A stretch of 64,000 nt of DNA, from NCBI GenBank assembly GCA_051252005.1, contig JBPOEZ010000001.1:310001-374000 (forward strand), in the 5' to 3' direction. Source of the DNA: JACOMS01 sp051252005. GTDB taxonomy: Bacteria > Pseudomonadota > Alphaproteobacteria > Caulobacterales > Maricaulaceae. Under the pieces are notes generated by a model that had not been told where the DNA came from, did no database searches, and saw only the letters and a list, made by a program, of their open reading frames with translations. Shown here one piece after another: positions 8,362-16,700 of the stretch (the stretch's first letter is position 1; every line of letters begins with the position of its first letter). A program made the position numbers and the translations under genes.

Positions 8362-8817
8362 ATGAAACACTCCCACACCCCTGCGGCTCTTCGGGTCGGC
8401 GGTTATGCTAGCTTGTTTGGACAGCGCGATATGTCAGGCGATATTGTCAGGCGCGGCGCATTTGCGGCGAGCCTTTTGGCGCAATCCTCTCGGCGGCTTC
8501 CTATGCTCCTCGGGCATGACACGAAAAAACCCGTTGGCGTCTGGGACCGCGTATTTGAAGACCGCTTAGGCCTCTATGTTGAGGGGCGAATATTCTCTGG
8601 AACAAAGCGCGCAGATCACGGGCTCAAACTCGTCATGGAAGAGGCTGTTTCTGGTCTGTCCATTGGCTACCGCGCGGTGCGTCATGAGCGGCTTTCCGCT
8701 GGGCGTACCTTAATCGAAATTGATCTTTTTGAAATATCACTTGTCGCGTTTCCCATGCTTCGGGACGCGCGCATCACCCACATTGAAACACACCTAAATG
8801 GAGACTCGCATGAGTAA
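8362..8817 (+). CDS. GTA prohead protease (RcGTA g4, HK97 family U35)
   Basis: 151 residues of the HK97 prohead protease family. The fold signature is clear: GYASLFGQRDMSGDIV near the N-terminus, the catalytic His in LLGHD (about residue 53), the catalytic Ser in SGLSIGYR (about residue 96) and the IEIDLFEISLVAFPM strand. It matures the procapsid by cleaving scaffold or capsid N-termini. The stop overlaps the start of the capsid gene (ATGAGTAA), indicating translational coupling of protease and capsid. Confidence 0.93.
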   Translation: MKHSHTPAALRVGGYASLFGQRDMSGDIVRRGAFAASLLAQSSRRLPMLLGHDTKKPVGVWDRVFEDRLGLYVEGRIFSGTKRADHGLKLVMEEAVSGLSIGYRAVRHERLSAGRTLIEIDLFEISLVAFPMLRDARITHIETHLNGDSHE

Positions 8818-10027
8818 AACCCTATCGACTAAAATGGCTCATAAATCAGCACACCAAGACTTCGCAGCTACGTTTGCGGCGTTTAAAGACGCCAATGATG
8901 AACGCCTCGCACAGATTGAAGCCACACACAGCGCGGACGGTCTGACAACGGATAAAGTCGACCGCATCAACGCCGCGCTAGACGCACAGCAAAAAAGCAT
9001 TGAACGTCTTAGCCTCACCATGAGCCAACCCGCGCTTGGCGGCGGCGCGCGTCAGTCTGAGGCCAAATCAGCCTGGAGCGATTATATCCGCACTGGCGAT
9101 GGCGGCGCTCTTAAGGCGCTTGAAGGGAAATCTTTATCGGCCTCTGTCGACGCGGAAGGCGGCTATGTCGTCCCGTCCGAGACAGAAAGCACGATTGACC
9201 GAGCGCTCGCGCAGGTCTCACCGCTTCGCTCTATTGCGACGGTTCGCCAAGTTAGCGCGGGTACGTTTAAAAAGCCTATCTCTGCGGGCGGCGCGGCGTC
9301 AGGCTGGGCCGGAGATAAAACGGCGCGTCCCGAAACCACAGCTCCGCAGCTTGAGCTTCTCGAATTTCCCGTGGGCGAGCTCTACGCCATGCCCGCCGCG
9401 ACGCAGACATTGCTTGATGACGGCGTAGCGGATGTGGATGCGTGGCTCGCCGATGAGGTGAGGGACGTGTTCGCCGCGCAAGAAACTAGCGCCTTTGTTA
9501 ACGGCGACGGAGTGAACAAGCCGTACGGACTACTGTCCAATACGGTGCAAGCCGAGAGCGTCCACACATGGGGTAATCTGGGTTATGTTGCTACGGGAAC
9601 GGACGGCGATTTCGATGCTACGGCGCCGATTGATGCGCTTTTGGAGCTTATCTACGCGCCCAAACCGCGCTTTCGTCCCGGCGCGAGCTTCATGATGAAC
9701 CGCCGCACGGTGGGCCAAATCCGTAAGTTTAAAGACGCAGACGGGAATTACATTTGGCAACCTTCAGTCAGCGCAGGTCAGCCGTCTAGTTTGCTCGGCT
9801 ATCCTTTGACGGAAGTCGAAGACATGCCGGATGTGGACTCCGGCAGCCTGTCCATTGCTTTCGGTGATTTCCGGCGCGGCTATATGATCGTTGACCGCCA
9901 AGGCGTGCGGGTTCTTCGCGATCCATATTCTGCAAAGCCCTATGTGCTGTTCTACACGACGAAACGTGTTGGCGGCGGGGTGCAGGATTTCAATGCGATG
10001 AAGCTGTTGAAGTTCGGGGTGTCTTAA
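8810..10027 (+). CDS. GTA major capsid protein (RcGTA g5, HK97 fold)
   Basis: 405 residues from ATG 8810, which has GGAG six bases upstream; an ATG at 8798 is an alternative. The first 100 residues are charged and helical, the delta domain expected to be cut off by the g4 protease. The mature part starts near the AEGGYVVPSE block and shows the HK97 E-loop/P-domain pattern (SPLRSIATVRQVSAG, WLADEV, NGDGVNKPYGLL, MNRRTV, LLGYPLTEVEDMP). Family assignment is firm. A palindromic repeat and a terminator follow, so this is probably the most abundant transcript end of the head module. Confidence 0.95.
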   Translation: MSKTLSTKMAHKSAHQDFAATFAAFKDANDERLAQIEATHSADGLTTDKVDRINAALDAQQKSIERLSLTMSQPALGGGARQSEAKSAWSDYIRTGDGGALKALEGKSLSASVDAEGGYVVPSETESTIDRALAQVSPLRSIATVRQVSAGTFKKPISAGGAASGWAGDKTARPETTAPQLELLEFPVGELYAMPAATQTLLDDGVADVDAWLADEVRDVFAAQETSAFVNGDGVNKPYGLLSNTVQAESVHTWGNLGYVATGTDGDFDATAPIDALLELIYAPKPRFRPGASFMMNRRTVGQIRKFKDADGNYIWQPSVSAGQPSSLLGYPLTEVEDMPDVDSGSLSIAFGDFRRGYMIVDRQGVRVLRDPYSAKPYVLFYTTKRVGGGVQDFNAMKLLKFGVS

Positions 10028-10042
10028 GAGCGCTTTCGCGCA

Positions 10043-10193
10043 GTCACCCCCACCGACTCCCGCGTTTTGCAAACGCTCCAGCCACCTCCCCCTCGAGGGG
10101 GAGGGATTGGAACGGTTTCTCAACAAACACCTAACTAATTCTTCCCTCTTGAGGGGGAAGTGGGTTCGCGTCAGGGAAGTCGATGGGGGTGAC
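10043..10193. repeat. Large palindromic element between capsid and g6
   Basis: The outer arms are complementary: GTCACCCCCACCGACTCCC at the left and the reverse complement of GTCACCCCCATCGACTTCCC at the right. Inside lie a perfect 20-bp palindrome at 10085-10104 (CCTCCCCCTCGAGGGGGAGG) and a near-palindrome at 10141-10160. The whole 150 bp can form an extended hairpin. Short open frames here are repeat-derived and not credible genes. Similar GC-rich intergenic palindromes are frequent in alphaproteobacterial genomes. Confidence 0.78.
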
Positions 10194-10235
10194 GCCCAAA
10201 GCAAGCAACTCTTTCAATCTATCCCACCCACCTTC

Positions 10236-10262
10236 AAGGCCGTCTCGAGCGGCCTTTTTTTA
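10236..10262 (+). terminator. Rho-independent terminator inside the GTA cluster
   Basis: AAGGCCG and CGGCCTT form a 7-bp GC-rich stem around a 7-base loop, followed directly by a run of T. It lies 12 bp before the g6 start codon and would reduce transcription of the connector and tail genes relative to the capsid. Confidence 0.82.
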
Positions 10263-10273
10263 TGGAGCTTATT

Positions 10274-10831
10274 ATGCCGATCAAAGACCTTACGCCGCCG
10301 AGCGCGGAACCGATCAATCTCGACTATGCCAAGATTTTTCTGCGCGTGGATACTGCGAGCGAAGATGCGTTGATCACGGATTTAATTGTGTCGGCGCGTA
10401 TGCGGGTGGAGCAGATGATCCAGGCCAGCCTGATCACACGAAGGCATGTCTATACGACGGATAAGCTTTCCGATGCGGGGTTTTATATTAATCACGGGCC
10501 TGTCAAGGCGGTGCACGAAGTTCGGGCGGTAAATAAGGAGGGCGAAGAGACCATCCTTGCGCCTACGGACTACCGCGTTGATCTTCGCTCCGTTCCGGCC
10601 CGGATTTGCCTCGTCTCGCCGCGCCGTTTCTGTGACTACGGGGCGCAGAGCGTAGAGGCCGAGCTTGATGCAGGCTACGGAGCTGCCGCGTCTGATGTGC
10701 CTATGCCGCTCCGGCAGGCGGTCATGCTGCTCCTCGCGCAAAGCTATGAGCACCGCGACAAAGATAGTTATCCGCCCGTGCCGATGATGGTCGATGCGCT
10801 GTTGATGCCCTACAGGATCCTTAAGCTATGA
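10274..10831 (+). CDS. GTA head-tail connector/adaptor (RcGTA g6)
   Basis: 185 residues from ATG 10274, which has GGAG seven bases upstream; ATG 10262 is also in frame. The N-terminal LDYAKIFLRVDTASEDALITDLIVSAR pattern and the helical C-terminal block (PLRQAVMLLLAQSYEHRD) are those of gp6-like head-tail connector proteins, which ring the portal. It overlaps the next gene by ATGA. The start codon sits immediately after a terminator hairpin. Confidence 0.88.
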   Translation: MPIKDLTPPSAEPINLDYAKIFLRVDTASEDALITDLIVSARMRVEQMIQASLITRRHVYTTDKLSDAGFYINHGPVKAVHEVRAVNKEGEETILAPTDYRVDLRSVPARICLVSPRRFCDYGAQSVEAELDAGYGAAASDVPMPLRQAVMLLLAQSYEHRDKDSYPPVPMMVDALLMPYRILKL

Positions 10832-11145
10832 TCGGCGATCTACGCACCCGCGTGGGTGTCTACCGCGCTCTTGAATCGCCGGACGATATGGGCGGCTTTC
10901 TCACCACTTGGCCGTTTTATAAGGCGGTATGGGCCAGCGTGAAATTACTCGCCCCGCGCCAAGCTTTTGACAATGGCCGCGCCGAAATCACGGCCCATTA
11001 CCGCGTTATTATTCGTTTCCAAGACGGCTTCCCCGAAAGGGCGCGCCTGATCTGGGGCGAGCGAAAATTACGCGTCGTGGCTGCGTCCGATCCGGACGGA
11101 CGGCGCGAACGCCTTCACCTTATTTGCGAAGAGGAAATCCAATGA
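10828..11145 (+). CDS. GTA head-tail stopper/adaptor (RcGTA g7, SPP1-type head closure)
   Basis: 105 residues beginning IGDLRTRVGVYRALESPDDMGGF, the typical opening of phage head-tail adaptor/head closure proteins, with the small beta-barrel pattern (VWASVKLL, YRVIIRF, LIWGERKLRVVAA). It closes the head after packaging and links portal and tail. It overlaps g6 and g8 by four bases each. Confidence 0.88.
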   Translation: MIGDLRTRVGVYRALESPDDMGGFLTTWPFYKAVWASVKLLAPRQAFDNGRAEITAHYRVIIRFQDGFPERARLIWGERKLRVVAASDPDGRRERLHLICEEEIQ

Positions 11146-11570
11146 GCGATCCTATTAAAGCGGCGACCACTGCCAAAGCCGTACATAACCGCCTGTCTAC
11201 GGATATCGGTGTGCAGAACCTGCTCGGTCATCCGCCTCGGCTTTATGATATGGCTCCGGAAGATCCTGAGTTTCCTTATCTGACTTACGGCGACTTACGC
11301 TGCGAAGAGGCGGGCGGGGACGGGGTTAAGCGCTCGGTTCAAAAGACCAGTCTTCATGTTTGGTCGCGTTATGCGGGGCGAACCGAGGTCTTGGATATTC
11401 TCGCGCAAATCTCCGCCGCGTTTGAAGCCGCGCCTTTAACGCTGGAAGGCGGAGAGACGGCGCGCTGCGTCGTGCCTTATTTGGACGTTCTTCGCGCCGC
11501 AGATGGCCGAACCCTTCACGGGGTTTTGCGCCTGAATATCTACACATGCAGCCTTGAAGATGCGGCATGA
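11142..11570 (+). CDS. GTA tail terminator (RcGTA g8, DUF3168)
   Basis: 142 residues from the ATG at 11142, which overlaps the stop of g7. The DUF3168 pattern is visible: RLSTDIGVQNLLGHPPRLYDMAPEDPEFPYLTYG, then HVWSRYAGRTEVLDI and a final LRLNIYT strand. DUF3168 proteins cap the tail tube at the connector side. It overlaps the tail tube gene by ATGA. Confidence 0.87.
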   Translation: MSDPIKAATTAKAVHNRLSTDIGVQNLLGHPPRLYDMAPEDPEFPYLTYGDLRCEEAGGDGVKRSVQKTSLHVWSRYAGRTEVLDILAQISAAFEAAPLTLEGGETARCVVPYLDVLRAADGRTLHGVLRLNIYTCSLEDAA

Positions 11571-11974
11571 GCGCGGGCCGTGATATGCAGGTCAAAATCA
11601 AAAATGATCTGGGCGCTTTCGCGTTGTTTGCCGGGCTACAAACGAAAAACCTGCACTTTCAGGCCCGCCTTGTTGAGGCCACGCACCTTGAAAGCGAAAA
11701 CCAATGGCGGGAGCTTTTGCCCGGCGCAGGGGTTAAATCCGCTGACATTACGGGCGCAGGCCTGTTTGTGAATAGTGAGTCTGCGGCGCTCGCGCGGTCG
11801 ATATTCTTTGAGCAATCCTTGCGGAATTATCAATTTATTCTGCCAGAGTTTGGCACGATTGAAGGCGCGTTCCTGATTTCGCAGCTCGCCTACAAAGGCC
11901 TCTACCAAGGCGAAGCGTCCTATGAGTTGACACTGCTTTCAGCCGGCGCGCCGACCTTCACCTCCATCATTTAG
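11567..11974 (+). CDS. GTA major tail tube protein (RcGTA g9, TP901-1 family)
   Basis: 135 residues; the ATG overlaps the g8 stop, and ATG 11585 (MQVKIKND) is an internal alternative. The beta-rich sequence with TLESENQWRELLPGAG-like and SITGAGLF-like blocks (here HLESENQWRELLPGAG and DITGAGLFVNSESA) followed by a strand that ends in a GEASYELTLLSAG motif identifies the TP901-1-type tail tube protein. It should polymerise into the tail tube, whose length in related particles is set by a tape measure; no such gene follows, and the distal tail gene begins 8 bp after this stop. Confidence 0.88.
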   Translation: MSAGRDMQVKIKNDLGAFALFAGLQTKNLHFQARLVEATHLESENQWRELLPGAGVKSADITGAGLFVNSESAALARSIFFEQSLRNYQFILPEFGTIEGAFLISQLAYKGLYQGEASYELTLLSAGAPTFTSII

Positions 11975-11982
11975 AGATATTT

Positions 11983-12612
11983 ATGACAGATTTCCACGAT
12001 ACGGTTTTCCCGTTACCGCTGGCCTTTGGCGCGCGGGGCGGGCCTAGCCGAAAAACAGATATTGTAGCTCTGGCGAGCGGCGGCGAGTACCGCAATAGCC
12101 CGCATGCTTTGTCGAGCCGTACTTATGATGCTGGCGCAGGGCTAAAAAGCTTAGCCGATATTCAAACCTTGATGGCCTTTTTTGAGGCGCGCGGCGGAGC
12201 GCTACATGGCTTCCGTCTCCGCGATCCGATGGATCACCGTTCGGGGCTCGCGGCCAGCATTGTTAGTGCGTCCGATCAACAGATCGGCATTGGCGACGGC
12301 GAGCAAACGGTCTTCCAGCTCATCAAAACCTATGCTGATAGCGCGGGGTCTTATGTTCGCCCCATCACGAAACCTGTTGCGGGGACAGTTCTGATCGCGG
12401 TGAACGGCGTGAGCGTTACGGCTGTAGTCGATGCGCTCACCGGAGCGGTGACATTTGACGCACCGCCAATTAACGGCGCGGTTATCAGCGCAGGTTTCCA
12501 ATTCGATGTCCCTGTTCGCTTTACTACGGATCACCTTGAAATCAGCTTAGAGAATTTCGGGGCGGGCAAGACCGCGCAGATACCCCTCATCGAGGTTCAA
12601 GATTATGCGTGA
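11983..12612 (+). CDS. GTA distal tail protein (RcGTA g12, DUF2460/TIGR02217)
   Basis: 209 residues of the DUF2460 family: FPLPLAFGARGGP near the N-terminus, the RNSPHALSSRTYDAG block, FFEARGGALHGFRLRDPMDH, and the C-terminal VRFTTDHLEISLENF strand pair. In RcGTA this protein connects the tail tube to the baseplate hub. It begins only 8 bp after the tail tube gene and overlaps the hub gene by eight bases. Confidence 0.92.
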   Translation: MTDFHDTVFPLPLAFGARGGPSRKTDIVALASGGEYRNSPHALSSRTYDAGAGLKSLADIQTLMAFFEARGGALHGFRLRDPMDHRSGLAASIVSASDQQIGIGDGEQTVFQLIKTYADSAGSYVRPITKPVAGTVLIAVNGVSVTAVVDALTGAVTFDAPPINGAVISAGFQFDVPVRFTTDHLEISLENFGAGKTAQIPLIEVQDYA

Positions 12613-13249
12613 CGTACCGCAGGGGCTGAGCACATGCGAGACGCTGTGTCATGTTTGGGTGGTCACACTTATTGATGAGAGCCAAATCGGGATGAGTGAC
12701 CATGACCGCCCGTTTGAGTTTTTGGGGGTAAGCTGTCATCCGGGCTCAGGTTTTAGCGCGCAGGCGCTATCGGCCAGTTCGGGGCTAAGCGCGGATGACG
12801 GCAGCATAGCGGGGATTTTAACGACAGAGGCTTTAACGGCGGAGGGTCTGCGCGAAGGCCGCCTCGACGGAGCCCGCATTGACCATTACCGCGTGAACTG
12901 GAAAGCGCCCGAAGACTATGTGCACATGGCGACAGGTCTTATCGGAGGGGTTCGGCAAAAGGGCGAGACATTTGAGGCCGAATGGCGCGGAGAGGCCAGC
13001 CTTTTAGAGCGCTCCGCAGGGCGCGTATTTAGCCGCGTTTGTGATGCAGGTTTTGGCGATACTCGGTGCGGCGTAAATGCAGACAACTTTCCAAGCGGCA
13101 CGGTTTGCCCTCGGACATTTGCCGCGTGCAGAGATCAATTCTCTAATACGGTCAATTATCGCGGCTTCCCTTATTTGCTCGGTGATGACGCATTGGTGGC
13201 CGCGCCGCAAGAGGGAGAGCCGCGCGATGGCGGCTCTCGGTTCTCATGA
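12605..13249 (+). CDS. GTA baseplate hub protein (RcGTA g13, DUF2163/BR0599 C-domain)
   Basis: 214 residues, compact for the family, which is often nearer 290. The DUF2163 features are present: MSDHDRPFEFLGVSCHPGSGF, a GRLDGARIDHYRVNW block, then the C-terminal domain with four cysteines (about 146, 155, 168, 175) in a CDAGFGDTRCG / CPRTFAACRDQ pattern and the NYRGFPYLLGDD end. In the structurally described RcGTA hub, and in lambda gpL, the matching cysteines hold an iron-sulfur cluster; that is likely here too. It overlaps g12 and g14. Confidence 0.9.
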   Translation: MRDVPQGLSTCETLCHVWVVTLIDESQIGMSDHDRPFEFLGVSCHPGSGFSAQALSASSGLSADDGSIAGILTTEALTAEGLREGRLDGARIDHYRVNWKAPEDYVHMATGLIGGVRQKGETFEAEWRGEASLLERSAGRVFSRVCDAGFGDTRCGVNADNFPSGTVCPRTFAACRDQFSNTVNYRGFPYLLGDDALVAAPQEGEPRDGGSRFS

Positions 13250-13692
13250 AAGCGGAGCACACTCGGGCGCAAATATTGAAACAGGCTAGGTCATGGATCG
13301 GCACGCCCTACCGCCACCAAGCGAGTGTAAAAGGCGCGGGGTGCGATTGTCTTGGGTTGGTGCGCGGCGTTTGGCGAGAGGTCTACGGAGCGGAGCCAAT
13401 GTCCGTGCCGCCTTACACGCCGAACTGGGCTGAAGAACGAGGCGAAGAAACGCTACTGAATGCGGCGCGGACATGTTTGATCCCGATTGAGAATAGCTTC
13501 GCCCAAACCGGCGATGTGGCTTTGTTTCGCATGAGCCCCAAAGCGCCGTGCAAACATATCGCCATTTTCTCTGGCCCGACGGCCATCATCCACGCCTATT
13601 GGGGCCGTTCGGTTATTGAGAGCCACATGGTGGCGTATTGGGCGCGGCGATGGGCGTATAGTTTCCGGCTTCCGGATATTGGCCACCCCTAA
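13246..13692 (+). CDS. GTA NlpC/P60 cell-wall peptidase (RcGTA g14)
   Basis: 148 residues of the phage NlpC/P60 cysteine peptidase family. The catalytic Cys is in GCDCLGLVRG (Cys 35), the catalytic His in CKHIAIFSG (His 104), and a third polar residue in IIHAYWG (His 116). It should cut peptidoglycan cross-peptides during DNA delivery. The ATG overlaps the g13 stop; g15 follows after 20 bp. Confidence 0.93.
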   Translation: MKAEHTRAQILKQARSWIGTPYRHQASVKGAGCDCLGLVRGVWREVYGAEPMSVPPYTPNWAEERGEETLLNAARTCLIPIENSFAQTGDVALFRMSPKAPCKHIAIFSGPTAIIHAYWGRSVIESHMVAYWARRWAYSFRLPDIGHP

Positions 13693-13712
13693 ATAATTTG
13701 TAGGAATTCACT

Positions 13713-16700
13713 ATGTCCACATTAATTCTCACCACTGCCCGCGCGGCGGGGCAGACCTTGATTGCGACCGGTAAACGCTATGCAAAGTCTTATGTTAAAC
13801 GCCGCATTCGGACTGCGTTTGATGACCGCGTTTACGAAGGGCCGCAGCTCGAAAACTTCCATGTTTTAGGCTCGCAAGACGGCGCGCCTATGGCGCGGCT
13901 TTATGGCCGCGCGAGGCTTGCGGGACAAGTGATTTGGGCTTCGCGCCTTAAGGAGCACGTCACCAAAGAACGCGTAGGCGGCAAAGGCGGGCCAAGCCGA
14001 AAAACCTATAGCTACACGATCAGTTTTGCAGTTGGGCTGTGCGAGGGCGAGATTTTGGGTGTGGATAGGCTTTGGGTCAACGGCGCGCCGCTTGCCGCTG
14101 CGGGGCTTAATTTTCGCGTCTATAAAGGTACTGAAGACCAACTCTCTGATCCTATCATCAGCGCTATTGAAGGCGCGAGCGCTCCAGCCTTTCGCGGCAC
14201 GGCCTATATGGTGTTTGAAGATTTCCCCCTCGATGAATACGGCGCGCGCCTGCCGCAAATCAACGCCGAAATCATCAGGGTGCCGCCTAGCGTGCAGCAA
14301 GAACCGCGCCTCGAAGATCACATCACGGGAGTGAACCTTTTGCCCTCATCCGGCGAGTATGCTTACGCGACGGATATCATCGAAGACGTTAGCGGCAAAG
14401 CCTATCCCGTCAATATGAACTCTCTCGGCGGGCAGGCCGATATTGAACAGGCGCTTGATCAACTGGAAACGCAGCTTCCGCAGTGCCAAAATATTTCGCT
14501 GATTATAAGTTGGTTCGGGACGGATTTGCGGATGGGAGAGTGCGAAATTACGCCGGGAGTTGAGGCGCGTGACCGAATTGTGCCTGATGTGCCGTGGCAG
14601 GTTTGCGGGCAAACGCGAGAAACGGCGTACCTTGTCAGCCAAGACGAAAATGGCCGCCCGAATTACGGCGGTACCCCGTCGGACGCGTCTATCGTGCAAG
14701 CGATTAGGTCTTTCAAAACGCGCGGATTTAAGGTCACGATTTATCCTTTTATTTTAATGGATGTGCCGACGGGAAACGGATTGCCTGACCCTTACGGCGC
14801 GGCAGAGCAAGCGGCGTTCCCGTGGCGCGGAAGGATCATAAGTCCCTCGGATATGAGCGCGGGCGCAAGCATTGATGTGGATGGCTTTTTTGGGGCGTGC
14901 TCGCCGTCTGACTTCGAAACGTCTGGCGGCGTGGTGACATATAGCGGGCCAAGTGAGTTTTCCTTTCGGCGGTTTATTTTGCACAACGCCAAGCTTGCCG
15001 CGCTTGCGGGCGGAGTGGAGCGTTTTGTGATCGGGTCGGAAATGCGCGGGCTGACAACTACGCGCGCGGCGGCGGGTGTCTATCCGGCCGTGGATAAACT
15101 CAAAGCTCTGGCGGCAGATGTGAGAACGGTTTTGGGCTCGCAAACGGGCCTGACCTACGCGGCGGATTGGTCGGAATATTTCGGGCATCACGCGGGCGGG
15201 GATGTCGATTTTCACCTCGACTCACTTTGGAGCGATCCTAATATTGATGCTGTCGGAATTGACGCCTATTTCCCATTGTCTGATTGGCGAGACGGCGTGC
15301 ATTTGGATGAAAGCTTCGGCGACAGCCTTTATGATCTTGATTATCTCAAAGCCAATATGGAAGGCGGGGAGGGCTATGATTGGTATTACGCCTCGCCCGC
15401 AGACAGAGACGCACAAACCCGCACGCCGATTGCGGACGGCGGAGCCGGAAAACCTTGGGTGTTCCGCTACAAAGATATTCGAAACTGGTGGGGCAATCCT
15501 CACTATAACCGCGCGGGCGGAACCGAAGACGCCTTGCCAACATCATGGATGCCTGAGTCCAAACCGATATGGTTTACGGAAATCGGATGTCCCGCCATCG
15601 ATAAAGGCTCTAACCAACCCAACGTATTCGTAGACCCGAAAAGCAGCGAAAGCGCCGCGCCTTATTATTCTTCTGGCACGCGTGACGACCTCATTCAGCG
15701 CCGCTATATCGAAGCCTTTCTGTCCTATTGGCAGGACAAGAATACGGTGTCGTCTGTTTACTCCGGCGCGATGGTCGACCTGGACGCGGCCTATATTTGG
15801 TGCTGGGACGCGCGGCCTTTTCCTGACTTTCCGGCACGCAAAGATGTGTGGTCGGACGGAAATAATTGGCTAGTTGGGCATTGGTTGTCGGGACGAACGG
15901 GGCTTGTGCCGCTTCGAGATGTTGTGCGTGATCTGGCTCTGCAAAGCGGATTGACGGACGTTGATGTTTCGCGCGTGCACGGCATGGTGGACGGCTATGT
16001 GGCCGGAAAGCCCATGTCCGTATCGGCGGCGCTTGAACCGCTTTTGGGCCTATACGGTGTCAATATGGCCGAAACCGCGTCCGGTATTGTGTTCATGTCC
16101 GAAGGAACCGAACGCCGCGCGGCGCTCACACTCTCCGATATTGTCGGCGGCTCCCCGGCATGGGGCGAATTGACACTAAGCGATGCGAGCGCGCGGCCCC
16201 GCGATGTTCGGCTGCATTATGTTGACCGCGCGCGTGATTATCAGGTCGGTATGTGTAGTGCGCGCGGCGATGATCATGAAAGCGTGCATGTGGTTGACCT
16301 AGCTGTGCCGCTGGTTATGGGCGAAGGGCAAGCCAAGCGCCTTGCTGAAGCGCTCCTGACGAAAGCCCGAACGCAGCAGTCTGTTCTGGATTTTCGTCTC
16401 TCTTATGCGCGCATGGATATTGAAGTGGGCGACGTATTGCAGCTTCCGAGTTATGCAGGGGATTGGCGGGTGGAGGCTATGGACGGCATCGAGACGCCGC
16501 GTGTTTTGGCGCAGCAGGTTAGTTCGGAGTTCTTTGCGTCTTTGTCCGGCTTTACGCCCAGCGCGGCCCCGTCCGTGCCGTGGGTTTCCGCGCCCGTTCT
16601 AACGGTTTTGGATATAGCCGATGTGCATGGGAACGGCGAAAGGCGCGGCGGCTGGGTCGGCGCGGCGGCTGAGCCGTTTAATCCTATCACCGTTTCTGGG

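Noticed and set aside
10043..10193. Considered as a CRISPR array or small RNA gene
   Set aside because: The repeats are inverted copies, not regularly spaced direct repeats, and no RNA family is recognised.
10107..10464. Short plus-strand frames between capsid and g6
   Set aside because: They are built from the palindromic repeat and terminator and then run out of frame into g6.
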